Below, in pieces: positions 38,051 to 50,782 of a stretch of DNA of 51,076 nt. Below the pieces are notes generated by a model, which did not search any database, was not told the origin of the DNA, and saw nothing but the letters and a program-made list of their open reading frames with translations. The stretch covers positions 1 through 51,076 of the forward strand of contig LSSN01000102.1 in assembly GCA_001970855.1 (NCBI GenBank). Direction: 5' to 3'. The stretch comes from Smittium culicis. Its lineage: Eukaryota > Kickxellomycota > Harpellomycetes > Harpellales > Legeriomycetaceae. Position numbers and translations under genes: made by a program. Each line of letters begins with the position of its first letter. The stretch's first letter is position 1.

Positions 38051-41000
38051 ACTCATCATACCACAATTTCAGTATTCCCCAATAAATATACGTGTTCTAA
38101 ACCCCTTTATATTACCCAGCTGCCACATTTCCAATTATAATCTTTTTAAAATATTTCAGATGCATATCTTGCTTAATTTTGTCTCTTCTTTTTGCCTAAA
38201 CATTCATTTGACTTGAAGTTAGCATATTCCTGCTATTTCACCAATCAGTGTTGTCTCTTGGCTAATTTTTATAAAATGCGTGTATATCTTGTGGAAAAAT
38301 TATCCTGAAACAACTTGCTTTTTCACCTTGGTTACTCCTCCATTTAAATTCAAAAAGTAAAAAACCAGAGCTAGATAAAATGCAGATTTAATGATTTACC
38401 CCCATCTTTTTTTTTTTTTTTCAAAAAGTTGATTGTTATTGTTTTTTTTTTTTTTTGGTTTGGATTTAGTTTTAGTTTTTAATGGGCTTTAAAGTTTATA
38501 AACCATTTACTGGAACTGCAAGTTAACCGCTGCATTTCATATTATGCAAAACGCCCCCCAACTGCTTCACCCAACCTTTCCTTTAAAAAATTCTGTATTT
38601 TCCCTTTTTTACATTTTAATGGCTATTTTGATGATACTGATCAACTTTTCTGCTTCTATTGACAATTTGCTTATTACTCAACGCGCAATCTTTTTTTTAA
38701 TGACTAATATTATATCACCATATTAAACGTGCTCATAAAATTTGCCAATAATTTCAGATTGCTATTTCATGCTAAAAAAAGACACTATACTTGACCAAAT
38801 ACTTTTACTGAATGCAATAAATAAAAAATCTAAATCGTAGATTTTTTTTGAAATTCGCATTTTTTTTCTATTAGAAATTTTCTTACTTGCCAGCTTTTAC
38901 TTTTTTTATTTTCATCGCGGAAATTGTTGGTATGATAACAATAATAGAAACCATTCAATGTATTAAACTAATAAAAAAAATTAAAGTTGGTGCAACACAT
39001 TAAAAAAACTAATACTCTAATACAAACAATCCCATCTACCGGTCCACTTACTGAGAACCTAATGGGAAATGTGATCAGTCTAAAAACCGAATGTTCCACC
39101 CAGAAATTGATTCTAGTATGCTAGATGATTGAATTTACAAATCAGCCATGAAATTAAGAATATAATATCAAAATTGGGTTATTAGATATCAATGATCTCA
39201 TAATCAATGCATACATCCAACACGAAAAATTAAGAAAAAATAATTCCTTACCCAAAAATAGGTATGACTAATCTGACTATCTTTAAAATAAGATAATAAA
39301 CATCCTAGACCAGTATATCAAAAAAAGTTTTGCTTTTCTCAGGAATCTCCAGAATTTAACTTTTTTAACAAATACATTCTGATTTTTTCCTTTTCTTGCC
39401 AAAAAAAAAAAAAAAAGTATTCAACATCTATCATTCAAAAGTGCTACTAAGAAGAATTTAACTAAATTTAAATGATCTCTAAACAAAAATTAAAATATTC
39501 CACGATGCTTTTAGTTTTTTTAAACACATTTCGCCTTGTGATAAAATAGCATATATTTTATAACATTTCAATCAGCCAAATCTTTTCTTTATAATTACCC
39601 CCTGAGTTCTCTTTAATCCTGGTAATATTTTTATCTAGACTTTAAATGCATGTGAAAACTGACTTTCTGATTCCGTTTTGATAATTTTGCAATACTTTTT
39701 CGAAACTGAATTTATATCAATCTGATGAATCCTTGAATCTCTAAATCATAAAAACGAACCCCCAACCCCCTTTATTTTCTGTTAACCAAGAATTAAGTAT
39801 TTTTAGTTTTAAATAACTATTAAAAAAATTAATTAGATAATAAACTTTTGGAATTGCATATGTATTTGATGCGATCAGCTTCCTCCTCCTCCCCCATCTT
39901 TTTTTTAAGCGGACCCGCTACCTTTTATAATAATAAAATAGTTTAAACATAGATCATGTTACAAGTATATTGTTTTTGACTGCTATAAAAAAAAAATTTT
40001 TTTTGTTGTTTCTTATAAGCATAATTTTAATTCATACAATGATAAGTAAAATTTCAAGTAACTTGATATAGTAAACCCTTATAATGTTTATGGCTCGTTG
40101 TGTTATCATAGTACTGACAAAATAGTTATGATGTTCAAACATTTACTAAACCCTAATACACGTTGATAGGCTAAGATATGGGATATATTTAATAACTTGA
40201 AACATCAAATTCCAACATAATCAGGGGTTTAATCAAATTGATGATTATTTTAATCAAGATAATGAATTCCTCAAGAAATAATTTTCAAATATACGAGAAA
40301 TGAGCCATCATAGATTCCATACTTTGTATTCTTATACTTATATGCCTACTTTTTCCATGAGGTGTATGAATTTCTTTACTTATTAAATGATCAGCCGTAA
40401 TAATTTTTGAGAACAGTGTCAGCGAGAGTAAAAAAAATAATTGCTTTTCTTTCAATTTTTTATTTCTTGATTTTAAGATTAATGTTATACATATAGGAAA
40501 TAAAATTATAGTCCAATAATATATTATTATATACTTCGTATCAAAAATATATTTAAAGTCGTACGCATTTTATTTATACTTTTTTTTCACTGAAGATTTT
40601 TACCCTGGCACTATAAAATTATCAAGGGATTTATTACTATCCATAGGTACCTTTTAACTTAATTAAAATGATTAAATTTAAAGCTTTTGTTTTTTTTTAT
40701 TTTAGACCTTTAAATTTTTCCCTAAAATTCCGGTTATGTTTCTTTTTCAAACTCGAAAATTTGTCTGTTTTTACAGTAAATTATTATTCTCTAAGTCATA
40801 CATTCAAATCATAAAACATACTTCGCAAACTTACCAAATAAAATAATATATAATATTATTAGAGCAAAATAAAGTGAGCTTGATATAATATAACTAAAAT
40901 GAGTGTATAAAAATTGTATACTAAATTAAACAATTTTTTGATCAGAAAAGTATGGAAACCCCATCTATATCATAATGATTGATATAGACATTAAAAAAAA

Positions 41001-42040
41001 ATCTATTTTATAAAGCAAAGAAGTATCCGCCTCTTTGAATTCGACATTATTGTACGTTATAAATACCACATATTTGGATATAAAAATATAAATATTTATT
41101 CTTGGTCTTTTCGTGATACTTCAATTTTTTATAATTATTGGAATTCTATTGTAATTATTTTTTACTTGACTTTTTTTAATTATAATTACTAAAAATAACT
41201 AAATAATTGGTTTCATGTATTTTTTTTTTGATTTTCAACTAATTAGCACTTTGAATTTCGTCAAACTTTTATTTTTTTGAAGGCGCATACTAAATCTATA
41301 ATAAATTGAATAATTTCATTTCAATTATTTTGAAACTTTCAAAGTCGCTTCAAGACTAACATCTTTTTTGAAGAAATAAAAACATTATAATTCTCATTTA
41401 ACAACTTTTTAAATAATGCTATATAATATAAAATACCTTTTCCTAACCTGATCCTTTTAAATTTTTTAGGCACTTTTTTTATTCACTTCACAGTTATGAA
41501 TATAAAAATTATCTGATTTTTTTTTACTCAAGCCATTATATAATAATAACAAGAAAAATAGGTATTGAAATTAAATTTATATGAATTTGGTTTATAGTTA
41601 AAAATAGTGCCAACTAATTTAGATAGATAATTGTTTTTATATTTTAATTTCACATCCCGCTATTATCCTATTATACCCAATTTTATGGGTTAAATCAAGC
41701 ATGAGAAAAATTAAAAAACAAATAACTAATTTCAATAATTAAACTTATAAAAAATAAATAAACGGGTAAAAAATGATTAATAAAGATATAACCTCACTAT
41801 TGTGAATAATCTAACTGATATTTAACATGCCCTATTATAGAGTTCGTCAAAAATAATTATCTTCTGATTATTAATTAAAGTAATAACTTTTTTCATCCTA
41901 ATTGCTGTGTTAAAATTAATTTAAATGATTTTAGTTTACTGAATATTAAATTGAATAGCGTTTATGATTTTATATTTATAATTTTTTTGACGGAATAATA
42001 CATTATAAAAAATATTCATACCTAATTATAATCATCCTCG
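38051..42040. other. AT-rich stretch without recognised genes
   Basis: About 4 kb with poly-T and poly-A tracts (for example 38409-38457 and 39402-39417). The 60-residue ORF at 38544 has no family features. No RNA gene or repeat copy was recognised. Confidence 0.55.
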
Positions 42041-42172
42041 AGCCAATTCTCAATGGGTATGGAGCTTCTAGAGCGGTGGAGGGAGGTCGGCTGAAAATTT
42101 TTTTTTTAATATTTTTAAATATTTTTTATATACTTTTAAATTTCTTTACATAAAATCTCTGAGACAAAAAAA
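42041..42172 (+). repeat. Truncated SINE-like copy 2 (3' half)
   Basis: Matches 1519-1661 and the complement of 49798-49955: agccaattctcaatgggtat, then ggagcttctagagcggtgga and gggaggtcggctgaa, then an A/T stretch ending in an A-run after ctctgagac. The 5' half of the full element is absent. Confidence 0.6.
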
Positions 42173-44432
42173 AAATTATAATTTTGTACAAATTTTAAGC
42201 TATCACTATTTTTAGACGTTTTTTCGTATATTAAATATCTCTTTTATTAATCCCAGGATTTATCTACCCATCATTAATGCCGTCTTATGAGCCATTTTAA
42301 AATTTAAAATCTTTAAATATATATTTTTCACTATTAAATTTATATAAAACTCACTTAAATATTCAATTTTATGAATAATTTTCGGTTGAAATTTTCTTTC
42401 ATAATCCTTTATAATACCATTAATATACCCTCCGAATTATAACTATACATATTTTCTCTATTTTTATCAAGAAAATTTTTTAAGTAGTTTGTGCTCGAAT
42501 TATTCGTATCTTTTTCTATTTATCTAATCAAAATCATATTTTGTAAGATAAGCTAATTAATCAACAAATCACTAATACAATTTTTTTTGGAATTATCATT
42601 AAAACTAAAATGTATATAATTAATTATTTAAAAAAAAATTTTTGATAAATTAAAAATTTTAATTTAATTTAATTTAATATAAAAGTATTTTTTGGTACAT
42701 ACTTTTGAGAGATTATAGTTCAATATGCGCTTTATAAATAAACTAATTACGAATAATCAAGTATCATTTATATATTAATAGGTATTTCATTAAAAACAAA
42801 CCTAGTAAATTGGGTTAATTGTAGATATTCAGCAACCTAACCATAATTTTAATAATAGAAAGACTGGAATTTTAAGAATATAAAGTAAAATTACATTCAA
42901 ACTCGAAACATACTATAATTTTAAAAGTCTCAGCTACTGCCTCCGAATCCTCCGGTTCTTTTTAACATCTGCGCCTATGGATCATTTTGATATCGGGTGT
43001 TATTTGGTTTATGTATGTTATAACAATAAAGATAATTTAAAACTTGATATAATATTTATTTAATTTTGAAAAAGGATAAGCTTATTAATAGTATCTTGGA
43101 ATAAAACATATAGCTCTTAAATGAAATGCTACATTTTTCTTTTTAGCTTTGAGTCTATTTTTTCTTTAACTTTCCATATTCATTGGAATTTATTTTTAGT
43201 CTATTTGCGTTGATTTTTATGTTTTCTGTGTTTCATTTCAAGTTTTGTGGTGTGAATTTTTTTATATGTCGTAGAGTGATTTCACGACCGATTACAATGA
43301 AATAAACTACATCAAAAATGGATTGAGAAGAAGCTGATGAAAGTAAAGAAAAGTTTTTTTTAGATTTACTTTGAGAAAATTTTTTGAAATTTCGAGTATA
43401 AAGAGTATCTGATTTTATTGGACAAACATAAATAAAACTTATTTTACAAAGAAATGAAGAAAGAAAGAAAAATAAGTACTGCCACATAAAATGACATAGA
43501 AAAATAATTATACTAATAACAAGAGCAAACATATTTAAATTTTAGAACGCTTAATTTATATAAAAAAATCCAACAGTGTCCGAAACTTTGGTTGCGCTCT
43601 CGAAAAAAATTATTATAAAACAATATCCTATTATATTTTTATAGCTTTAAATTTAGTTTTTATAGTTAACAAATAAATAAGCTCCAAAATATATAAAAAA
43701 GTAAAAAGCAGTCTAATCTTAAATATCTTATATCTATATGCTTAAAAATTTTAAAACTTTATTCTTAGTTTTTATAATTTTTTTTTTCAACAGTCAAATC
43801 TTTAAATTTTTATACCGAGTATACATGTGGAAGTTTAAAAGTAAACTTCTAGAATAAAATCAAAAGAGTACTAATTTGTACATCTTTGTGTTTTTAATAA
43901 AATAAAAATATAATAATAAAGTATATTTGGAGCTTATTTTAAATTAATTAAATTTTAACTGATGAATTTTGAATTAATATCTACAAAAAATTAGAAATCC
44001 ATTTGTTATAAAAATAAATTACTAACAAACAGTGTGCAGATCATCATAAAATCAAATGCAAATTATTTATATTTAAACTTATAGTAATAAAAAAAAATGA
44101 ATAATCGAAAACTAGGTTCAAAAACACCAAAATGTAAAAAGAAAAAAAAACTATAAATAGCGATGTTATTTTGACAATTGCAGAAAAATTACCAGATTTT
44201 AAAAAAAATAATTCATTAATAATTCATTGTCTAGTCAAAAACTAATGATTTTACGAATAATATTAAACCTCGTTATTATGACAAATAAACTACTCAAATA
44301 TTTAATTTAATCTCAACCAAGCTTCATTTTATTTCATTCAATTTTATTTATTAGAACTAAAAAAACATTGAATTATAAATAAACAAAAAAAATTATGTAA
44401 TAATAAAAATTAAAAAAACACTTAAGTTCACT
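42173..44432. other. AT-rich stretch, one unsupported ORF
   Basis: It holds a TTTAA tandem tract (42657-42682) and a 99-residue minus-strand ORF at 43233-43532 with a hydrophobic start and a Ser/Lys-rich second half. No motif supports a function for it. Nothing else is seen. Confidence 0.45.
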
Positions 44433-44580
44433 ATGACTAAATAAAGTATTAACAAAGAGCTCGCTGATTCTTCTAAAGTATTCGAAGAGACTGTTTATTC
44501 CAAGAAGCGTATAGTTTTACGCAGAAAGCCGTCTCTGTAACAGGAGAGCCCTACGCATATATATGTTTGAAATTATGAAC
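44433..44580 (+). pseudogene. Possible third relic of the membrane/coiled-coil family, copy C
   Basis: From ATG 44433 the frame reads MTK, stop, SINKELADSSKVFEETVYS, KKRIVLRRKPSL, stop, QESPTHIYV, stop. The order of a Ser/Glu-rich start, I-V-L-R-K, then P--IYV parallels copies A (433) and B (5283), and the stops are TAA, TAA and TGA. No membrane span follows, so the copy is shorter or more decayed. The weakest of the three. Confidence 0.3.
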
Positions 44581-46389
44581 GGCGAATTCACTTTATTGAA
44601 ACTTGAAATTATTTGCCTGAATAATATTTAATTAATGTATTTCAAGGATTATAAAAAATAATTTTATTTTAAAGTTATTATTTGCTAAAAAAGAATTCTA
44701 TATTTTTATTATTAGTTGTTGATTGCAATGAAATTTCGTACTTTTTAGCTCATTATATTTAAAAGATTCTCTTAATAAAATATATCATATAATATAAATA
44801 ACAAAACTTGCGTATTTTGGAAATATTATTCATTTTTATTAGTTGTGAAAATAAATAATGAAATTCCAATTTTTAATTTTTGTCTAATTAAAAATTTTTG
44901 ATCCGTTAAATTTATCTTTATAAGAGTTAATTGAATAAATTCTGAAAATTATTCTATGCGTTTGAATAAATAGCGCAAAAAGTATATGGTAGTAATAAAA
45001 TTAGTATTAGTTTTTACTAAATTTAAAACAGAAAATTGTAATGAAAATAATTATAAATTTTTAGAAGCGAAAAAACTATATCATAGACTTTTATAAAAAA
45101 ATACAAAAAAAACCCGTATTCCAATCAATATTATTTGTTATTATACCTGAAAAATATTCTTAAGTAATTTTTATTTACAAAATCCATATATTCATTCTGT
45201 ATTAAACTTGCACAAAGAATTTTGAAATAAGTGAGAGAGAGAGATGAATACAACTTAATAGATAAGATTAAACAGATCTAGAAATATAAAGATATAATAT
45301 TTGGTGTTAGACTAAAAAAAATCATAGAAAATCAGCAGAGCTTCTGGTTCGGGAAGGATAATTTATTTATCAAATTCTGAGATTGAATTTTTTATCATTT
45401 GTACTGAAGGTGATGCCAAACTTTAATGTAACGAAATTGCAATATTAATCATAAATTTTTTTGTGTAAAACCTGATACCTCTAAGCGATAAGGTCGATTT
45501 TTCAAAATTGATGGATATTATTGAAAATTGAGACTATAAAAAATCTTGTTACAGGAATGGGAAAGTATTTGGTAAGGATGTTTTTTATGAAGTTAATGGT
45601 CTATTTTTGAAATAAATATGTATGTAAGAAGAAATTTGTATTTTCGGTTAACCGCGAGACGGCCAATGCGCTGGTTTCAATATCAATAATACCAATTGAA
45701 CAGCTAAACACCTCCAAAAAGAGTCTAAGGTTACAGAGATATTATCTAAGACTTAATAAGTCGGAATTGAGTAGAAGATATTCTAAATATCATTATTTTA
45801 AATAGTTAAAATTATTTAAATAGTTGCAATGTACAGTTTTTCGGTTATAATTGACTTTTATTCGTGTTTTTATTGCTATTAAAATGTGTTGATATTGATA
45901 TTTATGCTATTGTGATAATATTTGATTGCATAATATATTATTTATGAGATATCATATGGAAATAGAATACAAAGATATATAGGCCAGGGATATTTTAATT
46001 CAGGAAATAGCACTATTTATATAGAAAAATGAAAATAAAAAGTAAACAAAATATAGGTTTCAATGAGATGCTTTGGAAGTAACATATTGGTGAAGGGGGG
46101 AAATAAATTTTGGATTTAATGAGAAATATCTTAATATTCACAATAAAATTGGCTAATTAATCGCTCCAAAAACAGAAATATCCTATTAGATACTATTATC
46201 TGATGGCACCAGATATTAATAATTATACATGAAGTTTTTCATCATTCAATCGATTATTTTCCTATAAAGAATGAATCGATGATGTTTTTTTTTCAGCTTC
46301 ATTTTTTTTTTTATAAATTATTAAAGTATTGCGTTGGTTTAGTTATCGAAATTTGTATTTTTTTTAAGTTAAAATTTCTATTAACAGGC
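44581..46389. other. AT-rich stretch, possible extra coding relics
   Basis: Between 45340 and 45790 the sequence is less AT-rich and frames give short protein-like runs with many stops, but I cannot align them to a family. A (GA)n tract lies at 45234-45244. Otherwise nothing is seen. Confidence 0.4.
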
Positions 46390-48990
46390 CAGATCTATGA
46401 TACTAGCCGATTTTAACTTGACCTCTTGAATCTATTTCGAATAATTTCGCTTTAAATTTTTTATCAGAAGACTTATATTCATGACTTGTTTATTTTTATA
46501 TCTGTGGTGTTTTTTTCTGATAGGATTGCTTTGAATCTGGTTAAAGTAGATTTTATAGTAACCTAATACTTTCTAGTGGCATATCTTTTGATTCATAAAT
46601 ATTCCAAAACTCCAGATATATAGTGATGATATGCTAAGATATATTTTTTTAAGCTTTATTGGAAAAAATTTTGATTTCTGAGTATTTTAATCAATTAATT
46701 TATTATTCTTATATTCGACTCTTTATAAAATCACTAATCGGATTCTTATATTTTTTAATCTTAGAAAAATCATATAACTATGAATTATAGTGCTCTTAAA
46801 TTAGTCACAGGACTTATGATTTTACGAAGAAAAATAAATTTCTTTATTCCATAGGTCCAGATCTTCTTGTACGATTAATTCATAACGATATAATAGAAAA
46901 TTAAGGTTCATAATCTTCGGTTTAATTGGTAGTTTTTTAATTTTTTAGGTCTTGTAATTATGTTTTTTTATCGAATCAATTCCCAATATATTTCATTTTT
47001 GAGGTTTTAATTTAATTCTCTTTTTGAGTATTTTAACAAATTTATTCATCTATTGGATGTATTCTCTATCTTTAAATCGCGTAATATAATGTGATTTGAT
47101 GAAAAGATATCATTAATTGACTTGTAAGAGAATAATTTTTAATTTTCGAGTTTTAGTTAAGCTAAATTTTATAGGCTTTTTGTTTATTGTTACTTCATAA
47201 TATAAATTTTTATCTATTGTCTCAATTGATGTACATATCTGTAATACTTTTTCGATTGTTTTGGTTTTGTATGCTTTTTGTAATCGAATGAAGTTTAATT
47301 TGGTTTCATGAATGATTTGATTGAATATAATAATTATTGAGTGAAAATAATATGATTCCTTGAAAGTTTGAAAGGAATAATAAAAATTAAATTTTGAGTA
47401 AAGGTATAAAAATGGGAATTTTTGGTATATTCTAATAATAAAACAAAAAAAAGAGGGTTTTGAGTCTTTAAATACTCAAAAAAAAGGAATGGAAATGAAG
47501 AATAAACTCAATTAAATAGATTATAAAATAACATAATTAAAGAGTTGATAGAATCTAAATAAATGATATAAAATATAATGTTATTTTTATAATATTCAAT
47601 TAATGCAAACCTATCTCTTTTAATATGAAAATATTGTTATCTAACGTCTAGTTACGGAGCTACTTAACGGTATTAATTGCAAAAATTGGCGGAATTAATG
47701 AGTCATAAGTAGTGATTACTAAATGTATTATATAAATACCGAATATCAATTCAACAGTTTTATAAGAGTTTATTCATATTCATTTATAATCTGATAGGGT
47801 ATCTTAAGATTTTTTTTATGATTTCAATGTATTACCTTCTGATATTATTGGCTTCTTTATATTTTCAATCACAAATTTAATTTATAGGGCTATAATAGTT
47901 GTTTCTATAGGTGATTATATATTTTATCCAGAATTTTAATATCTTATTCCACTAATTTTCACAGATAGTGGTTCTATTATAAAAACTGAGTAGTATTTGG
48001 TTTTAATATGGGTTTTAGAAATACTAATTAAGTTAGATAGAGCATATTTAATCCATTTTTAATTTTCTTTGCATATAAAATTGTATATTAATTTAAAAAA
48101 TATTGTATTTGATTGGGATTCGATGTTTAGAAACCCCATTCCTCCTAATTTTGGATGAATTTCCAGTTCATAAAGTGATATTTTAGCTTTAGCATTGTTC
48201 CGAAGAAAATTTGTTGTTAACATTTAAAATTTTAAAAATTCTCTGTCAAACAGAGATATATGATAGAAGAGCTATATTTTTGATAATAGAAGTGTATTGG
48301 CAAACATTAATTTTCAATTAATAGAAATTGGTTGGTTTTTCCTGCCTTAAATTTTATTTTTAATATTATTTAGAATTGATAATCCATGCGCTGCGCTATC
48401 TATTCCATTGGATACAAGTTTAATACCAATTATTTAAAAGCATCAGAATTATTAATTGGTTTTAAATTTATATGATTTCCATTATTTAGTTCCTATTCTT
48501 ATTCAAATTGCTTTCTTCGTGTTATTTTTTGTTTTTGATACCTTCGAATAATATTCTAATTCCTTATTGAGAGATTCTTCATTTAAACTATTTTTAATTG
48601 ATATTAAGATTTCGTTCATTGAATCAAAGTATTTAATTAGATTTATATCTATATCAATCCCTTTATGGTTATTATCAATAAAAATTAGTAGCGGTTCTAT
48701 GATTATGTTAAATAATAGAGTAGACTTCAGGACTCTCTGCTTAAGTTCTTGGCTTATAGAAATTATTTCTTTCAAGAAGTTCTTTATACTTATTTTAATT
48801 TTAATTTTAATTTACATAATGTATAAATTTTTATCCTATAAATAAATTTTATTGAAGCACATTTTTAGGAACTCCCAGTTAACCATATCGTATTTTTTTT
48901 CTTGTTTCAAAAGGAGGAGGTACCCATTTTATTTTTTTGACTGAATTTTTCTGACTTTTAAAACAAAATCGAAAGGTAGTATATTACCAA
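46390..48990 (-). pseudogene. Degenerate LINE reverse transcriptase relic (minus strand)
   Basis: Read on the complement from about 48920 downward: KYDMVNWEFLKMCF (the AYDxVNWxFL block), KQRVLKSTLLFNIIIEPLL (RQGCPLSPLLFNLVIEPLL), IKYFDSMNEILISIKN (decayed YADD catalytic region), then LGGMGFLNI (about 48150) and, lower down, IWSFGIFMNQK and YYKIYFNQIQSNPIRKK (about 46540-46620). The order matches the plus-strand LINE relic at 6585-8620, and the element is likely of the same clade. Many stops and frame shifts are present, and the catalytic aspartates are lost. Confidence 0.65.
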
Positions 48991-49069
48991 ATATACTGCG
49001 ATTTTTAATGAAGCCTGATTAATTAAAATTTACAATTTTTCGATAAATGTTATGCACAGAAACACTCTA

Positions 49070-49092
49070 GAACTTTATGGAACATTTTGGAA
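49070..49092. promoter_or_regulatory. Heat-shock-element array (five phased units)
   Basis: GAA 49070, TTA 49075, GAA 49080, TTT 49085 and GAA 49090 at exact 5-bp steps. Confidence 0.5.
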
Positions 49093-49156
49093 AAACAAAA
49101 AACGTCGTGGAAAATTTTGGTACAATGGAGTTTTATCCAAGGTTATTTCCAGTCGC

Positions 49157-49179
49157 TTCTAGAACCTTCTAGAGCATTT
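49157..49179. promoter_or_regulatory. Heat-shock-element array (five phased units)
   Basis: TTC 49157, GAA 49162, TTC 49167, GAG 49172 and TTT 49177 at exact 5-bp steps. The core TTCTAGAACCTTC is a near-perfect three-unit heat-shock element. Confidence 0.6.
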
Positions 49180-49300
49180 CATAATATTCGGCAAGCTATT
49201 ATTCGAAAATTATTAATTCTATAATAATTATCTTTATTTAATAATATCATTTAGATTTTTCCTAAAAAGTATAAAAGGGTAAACTTTTTACATCTTTCAG

Positions 49301-49742
49301 ATAAATCTAAATGTACTATTTATTTTATAATATTTATCCCACTAAATATATATTATCCCTGTAATATTAAATAAATAACACTATCTTAGTCTTAGTTTCA
49401 GTCCAATCTTTGCCCTGTCTTTACTCCTCCCTTCGTGCCTAACAGTTTTATGGGCCAGTTGATTTAAAGAGCTCCTCAAAGATAAAGAGGGTTTTTTTTT
49501 TTTAAACACAGGTAAAATCAAAAAACTATAAATATATTTCATTGAAGTATACAAAAAAGCGCCCAATAATCCTTGGTACAAACAGTGCATTATTTTGACA
49601 ACGCTTTATGAAAAAAAAAAAGGAAAAAAAATCGTACAGATGGAAAGATGAAGAACGTAGTTTAATTTTATAAAAAGTGGTATGTTTTTGAAGAGTTGAA
49701 TATAGTATCAAAGTAGCTTTTTTTATTTACTTTTTTTTTTCC
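49301..49742. other. Region downstream of the third heat-shock cassette
   Basis: About 440 bp with a pyrimidine-rich block (49385-49440) and T-runs. The small ORFs on the minus strand have no recognisable motif. I see no gene that the cassette would drive. Confidence 0.4.
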
Positions 49743-49750
49743 ACGCCTAA

Positions 49751-49755
<5 letters not shown>

Positions 49756-49796
<41 letters not shown>

Positions 49797-50271
49797 TTAA
49801 CAGTAAGTTTATTAAACATAATTTAAAAGTATACAAAAAACTATCAAAAAATATTTAAAAAGTTAAAAAATTATCAAAAAAATAATTTTTCAACTGACCT
49901 CCCCTCTGCCGCTCTAGCAGCTCCATAATCACTGAGTATTGGTTCAAGGGGGCTGGTGAATCACTTATAATATGCAGCATGAGTGTTCTGGGCACGCGGA
50001 TGCCGCTCAAAAATTTGGCAGTTTACAGCTCAAGTTTTTGATCGGCTGTGCCAGCACTAAGCTGGCTCAAAGATTGTTTAGACTCCCCCTCAAGGAGTTT
50101 TCCAACTAGCCCCAACCGGACTTAGTTGAAATTCGAAAGTAAAAATTTTTTCTTCAGAACTGATCGGCGTCGGTATGAACCGGCCGATCGTCGATGATCG
50201 GTGATTTCGCCACCAGCTGCAGCTCAAAAGTTTGTGCTCAACCGTTTCAGAAAAACACAAGTTTTTTTGCT
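49756..50271 (-). mobile_element. SINE-like retroposon with 13-bp target duplication and (AAT)n tail
   Basis: The perfect direct repeat ACGCCTAATTTTA lies at 49743-49755 and 50272-50284. Between them, on the complement, is a ~470-bp body followed by an (AAT)n tail (49756-49796). The 5' part contains TGGCGAAATCA (complement of 50202-50212), one mismatch from a Pol III A-box, and GGTTCATACC (complement of 50172-50181), B-box-like, 31 bp apart. A palindrome CCGATC/GATCGG lies between. The 3' part (complement of 49798-49955) is shared with the copies at 1519 and 42041 and ends near aataaacttact. No protein is encoded. The body is GC-richer than everything around it, which suggests recent arrival. 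It may alternatively be the 3' end of a longer LINE. Confidence 0.7.
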
Positions 50272-50284
50272 ACGCCTAATTTTA

Positions 50285-50782
50285 ATTTTTTACTATCAAT
50301 AAGACCTCAATCAAACAAAATAAATATTAATTAAATATTATTGCGGAGATGGTTTAATCTTGTCGATCATCAACGGCTAATTTAAAAAGATACAGATAAC
50401 GAATTTTATACCAACTTTTTATTTTAGTTATTTTTATCCGCGTAGAGTTTGAGTATCGGTTATGTTTTTTATTTGTTCAATGCTGGTCTATTTCTTTTAG
50501 TTTATAGGTAAGGGTTTATTGCTGAATAAACGAAAACGAAAGTGAAAATTGATTATATGGGATAATAAAAACTTTATTTTTTTTAATTTTTTTAGTATAT
50601 TCCACTGAAATAATTTAAAACTTTATAATAAAAATGAGAAGGGGGAGGTTATAAGAAGATCAGATCCATCAATTCAAGGTAATTAAACGAGGATTGCAAA
50701 AGAAAAAGGTAGAGAAGGGGGGGGGAGAGTTGAACAAAATACAAAAGATAACAATTTTTTACTAATAAAAAAACAGTTTTCT
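50285..50782. other. 3' flank of the APVA-repeat gene
   Basis: AT-rich, with a run of nine G (50717-50725) in a purine-rich stretch; no ORF. It probably includes the 3' untranslated region of the minus-strand gene that ends at 50783. Confidence 0.4.

Larger units (their letters stand above)
49060..49300 (+). repeat. Diverged third copy of the heat-shock promoter cassette
   Basis: It shares the layout of 6028-6347: two phased heat-shock arrays (49070-49092 and 49157-49179), an AT-rich middle, then aaaaagtataaaaggg with TATA at 49270-49279 and a ctttcag end. The sequence has drifted much more than between the two arms, but the pentamer spacing is kept. The promoter points right, away from the LINE relic. 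Confidence 0.6.

Noticed and set aside
43233..43532. 99-residue minus-strand ORF
   Set aside because: No motif, codon composition like the surrounding AT-rich DNA, and no promoter context.
48503..48845. Overlapping ORFs of 90 and 92 residues
   Set aside because: The minus-strand one is part of the LINE relic; the plus-strand one is its shadow.
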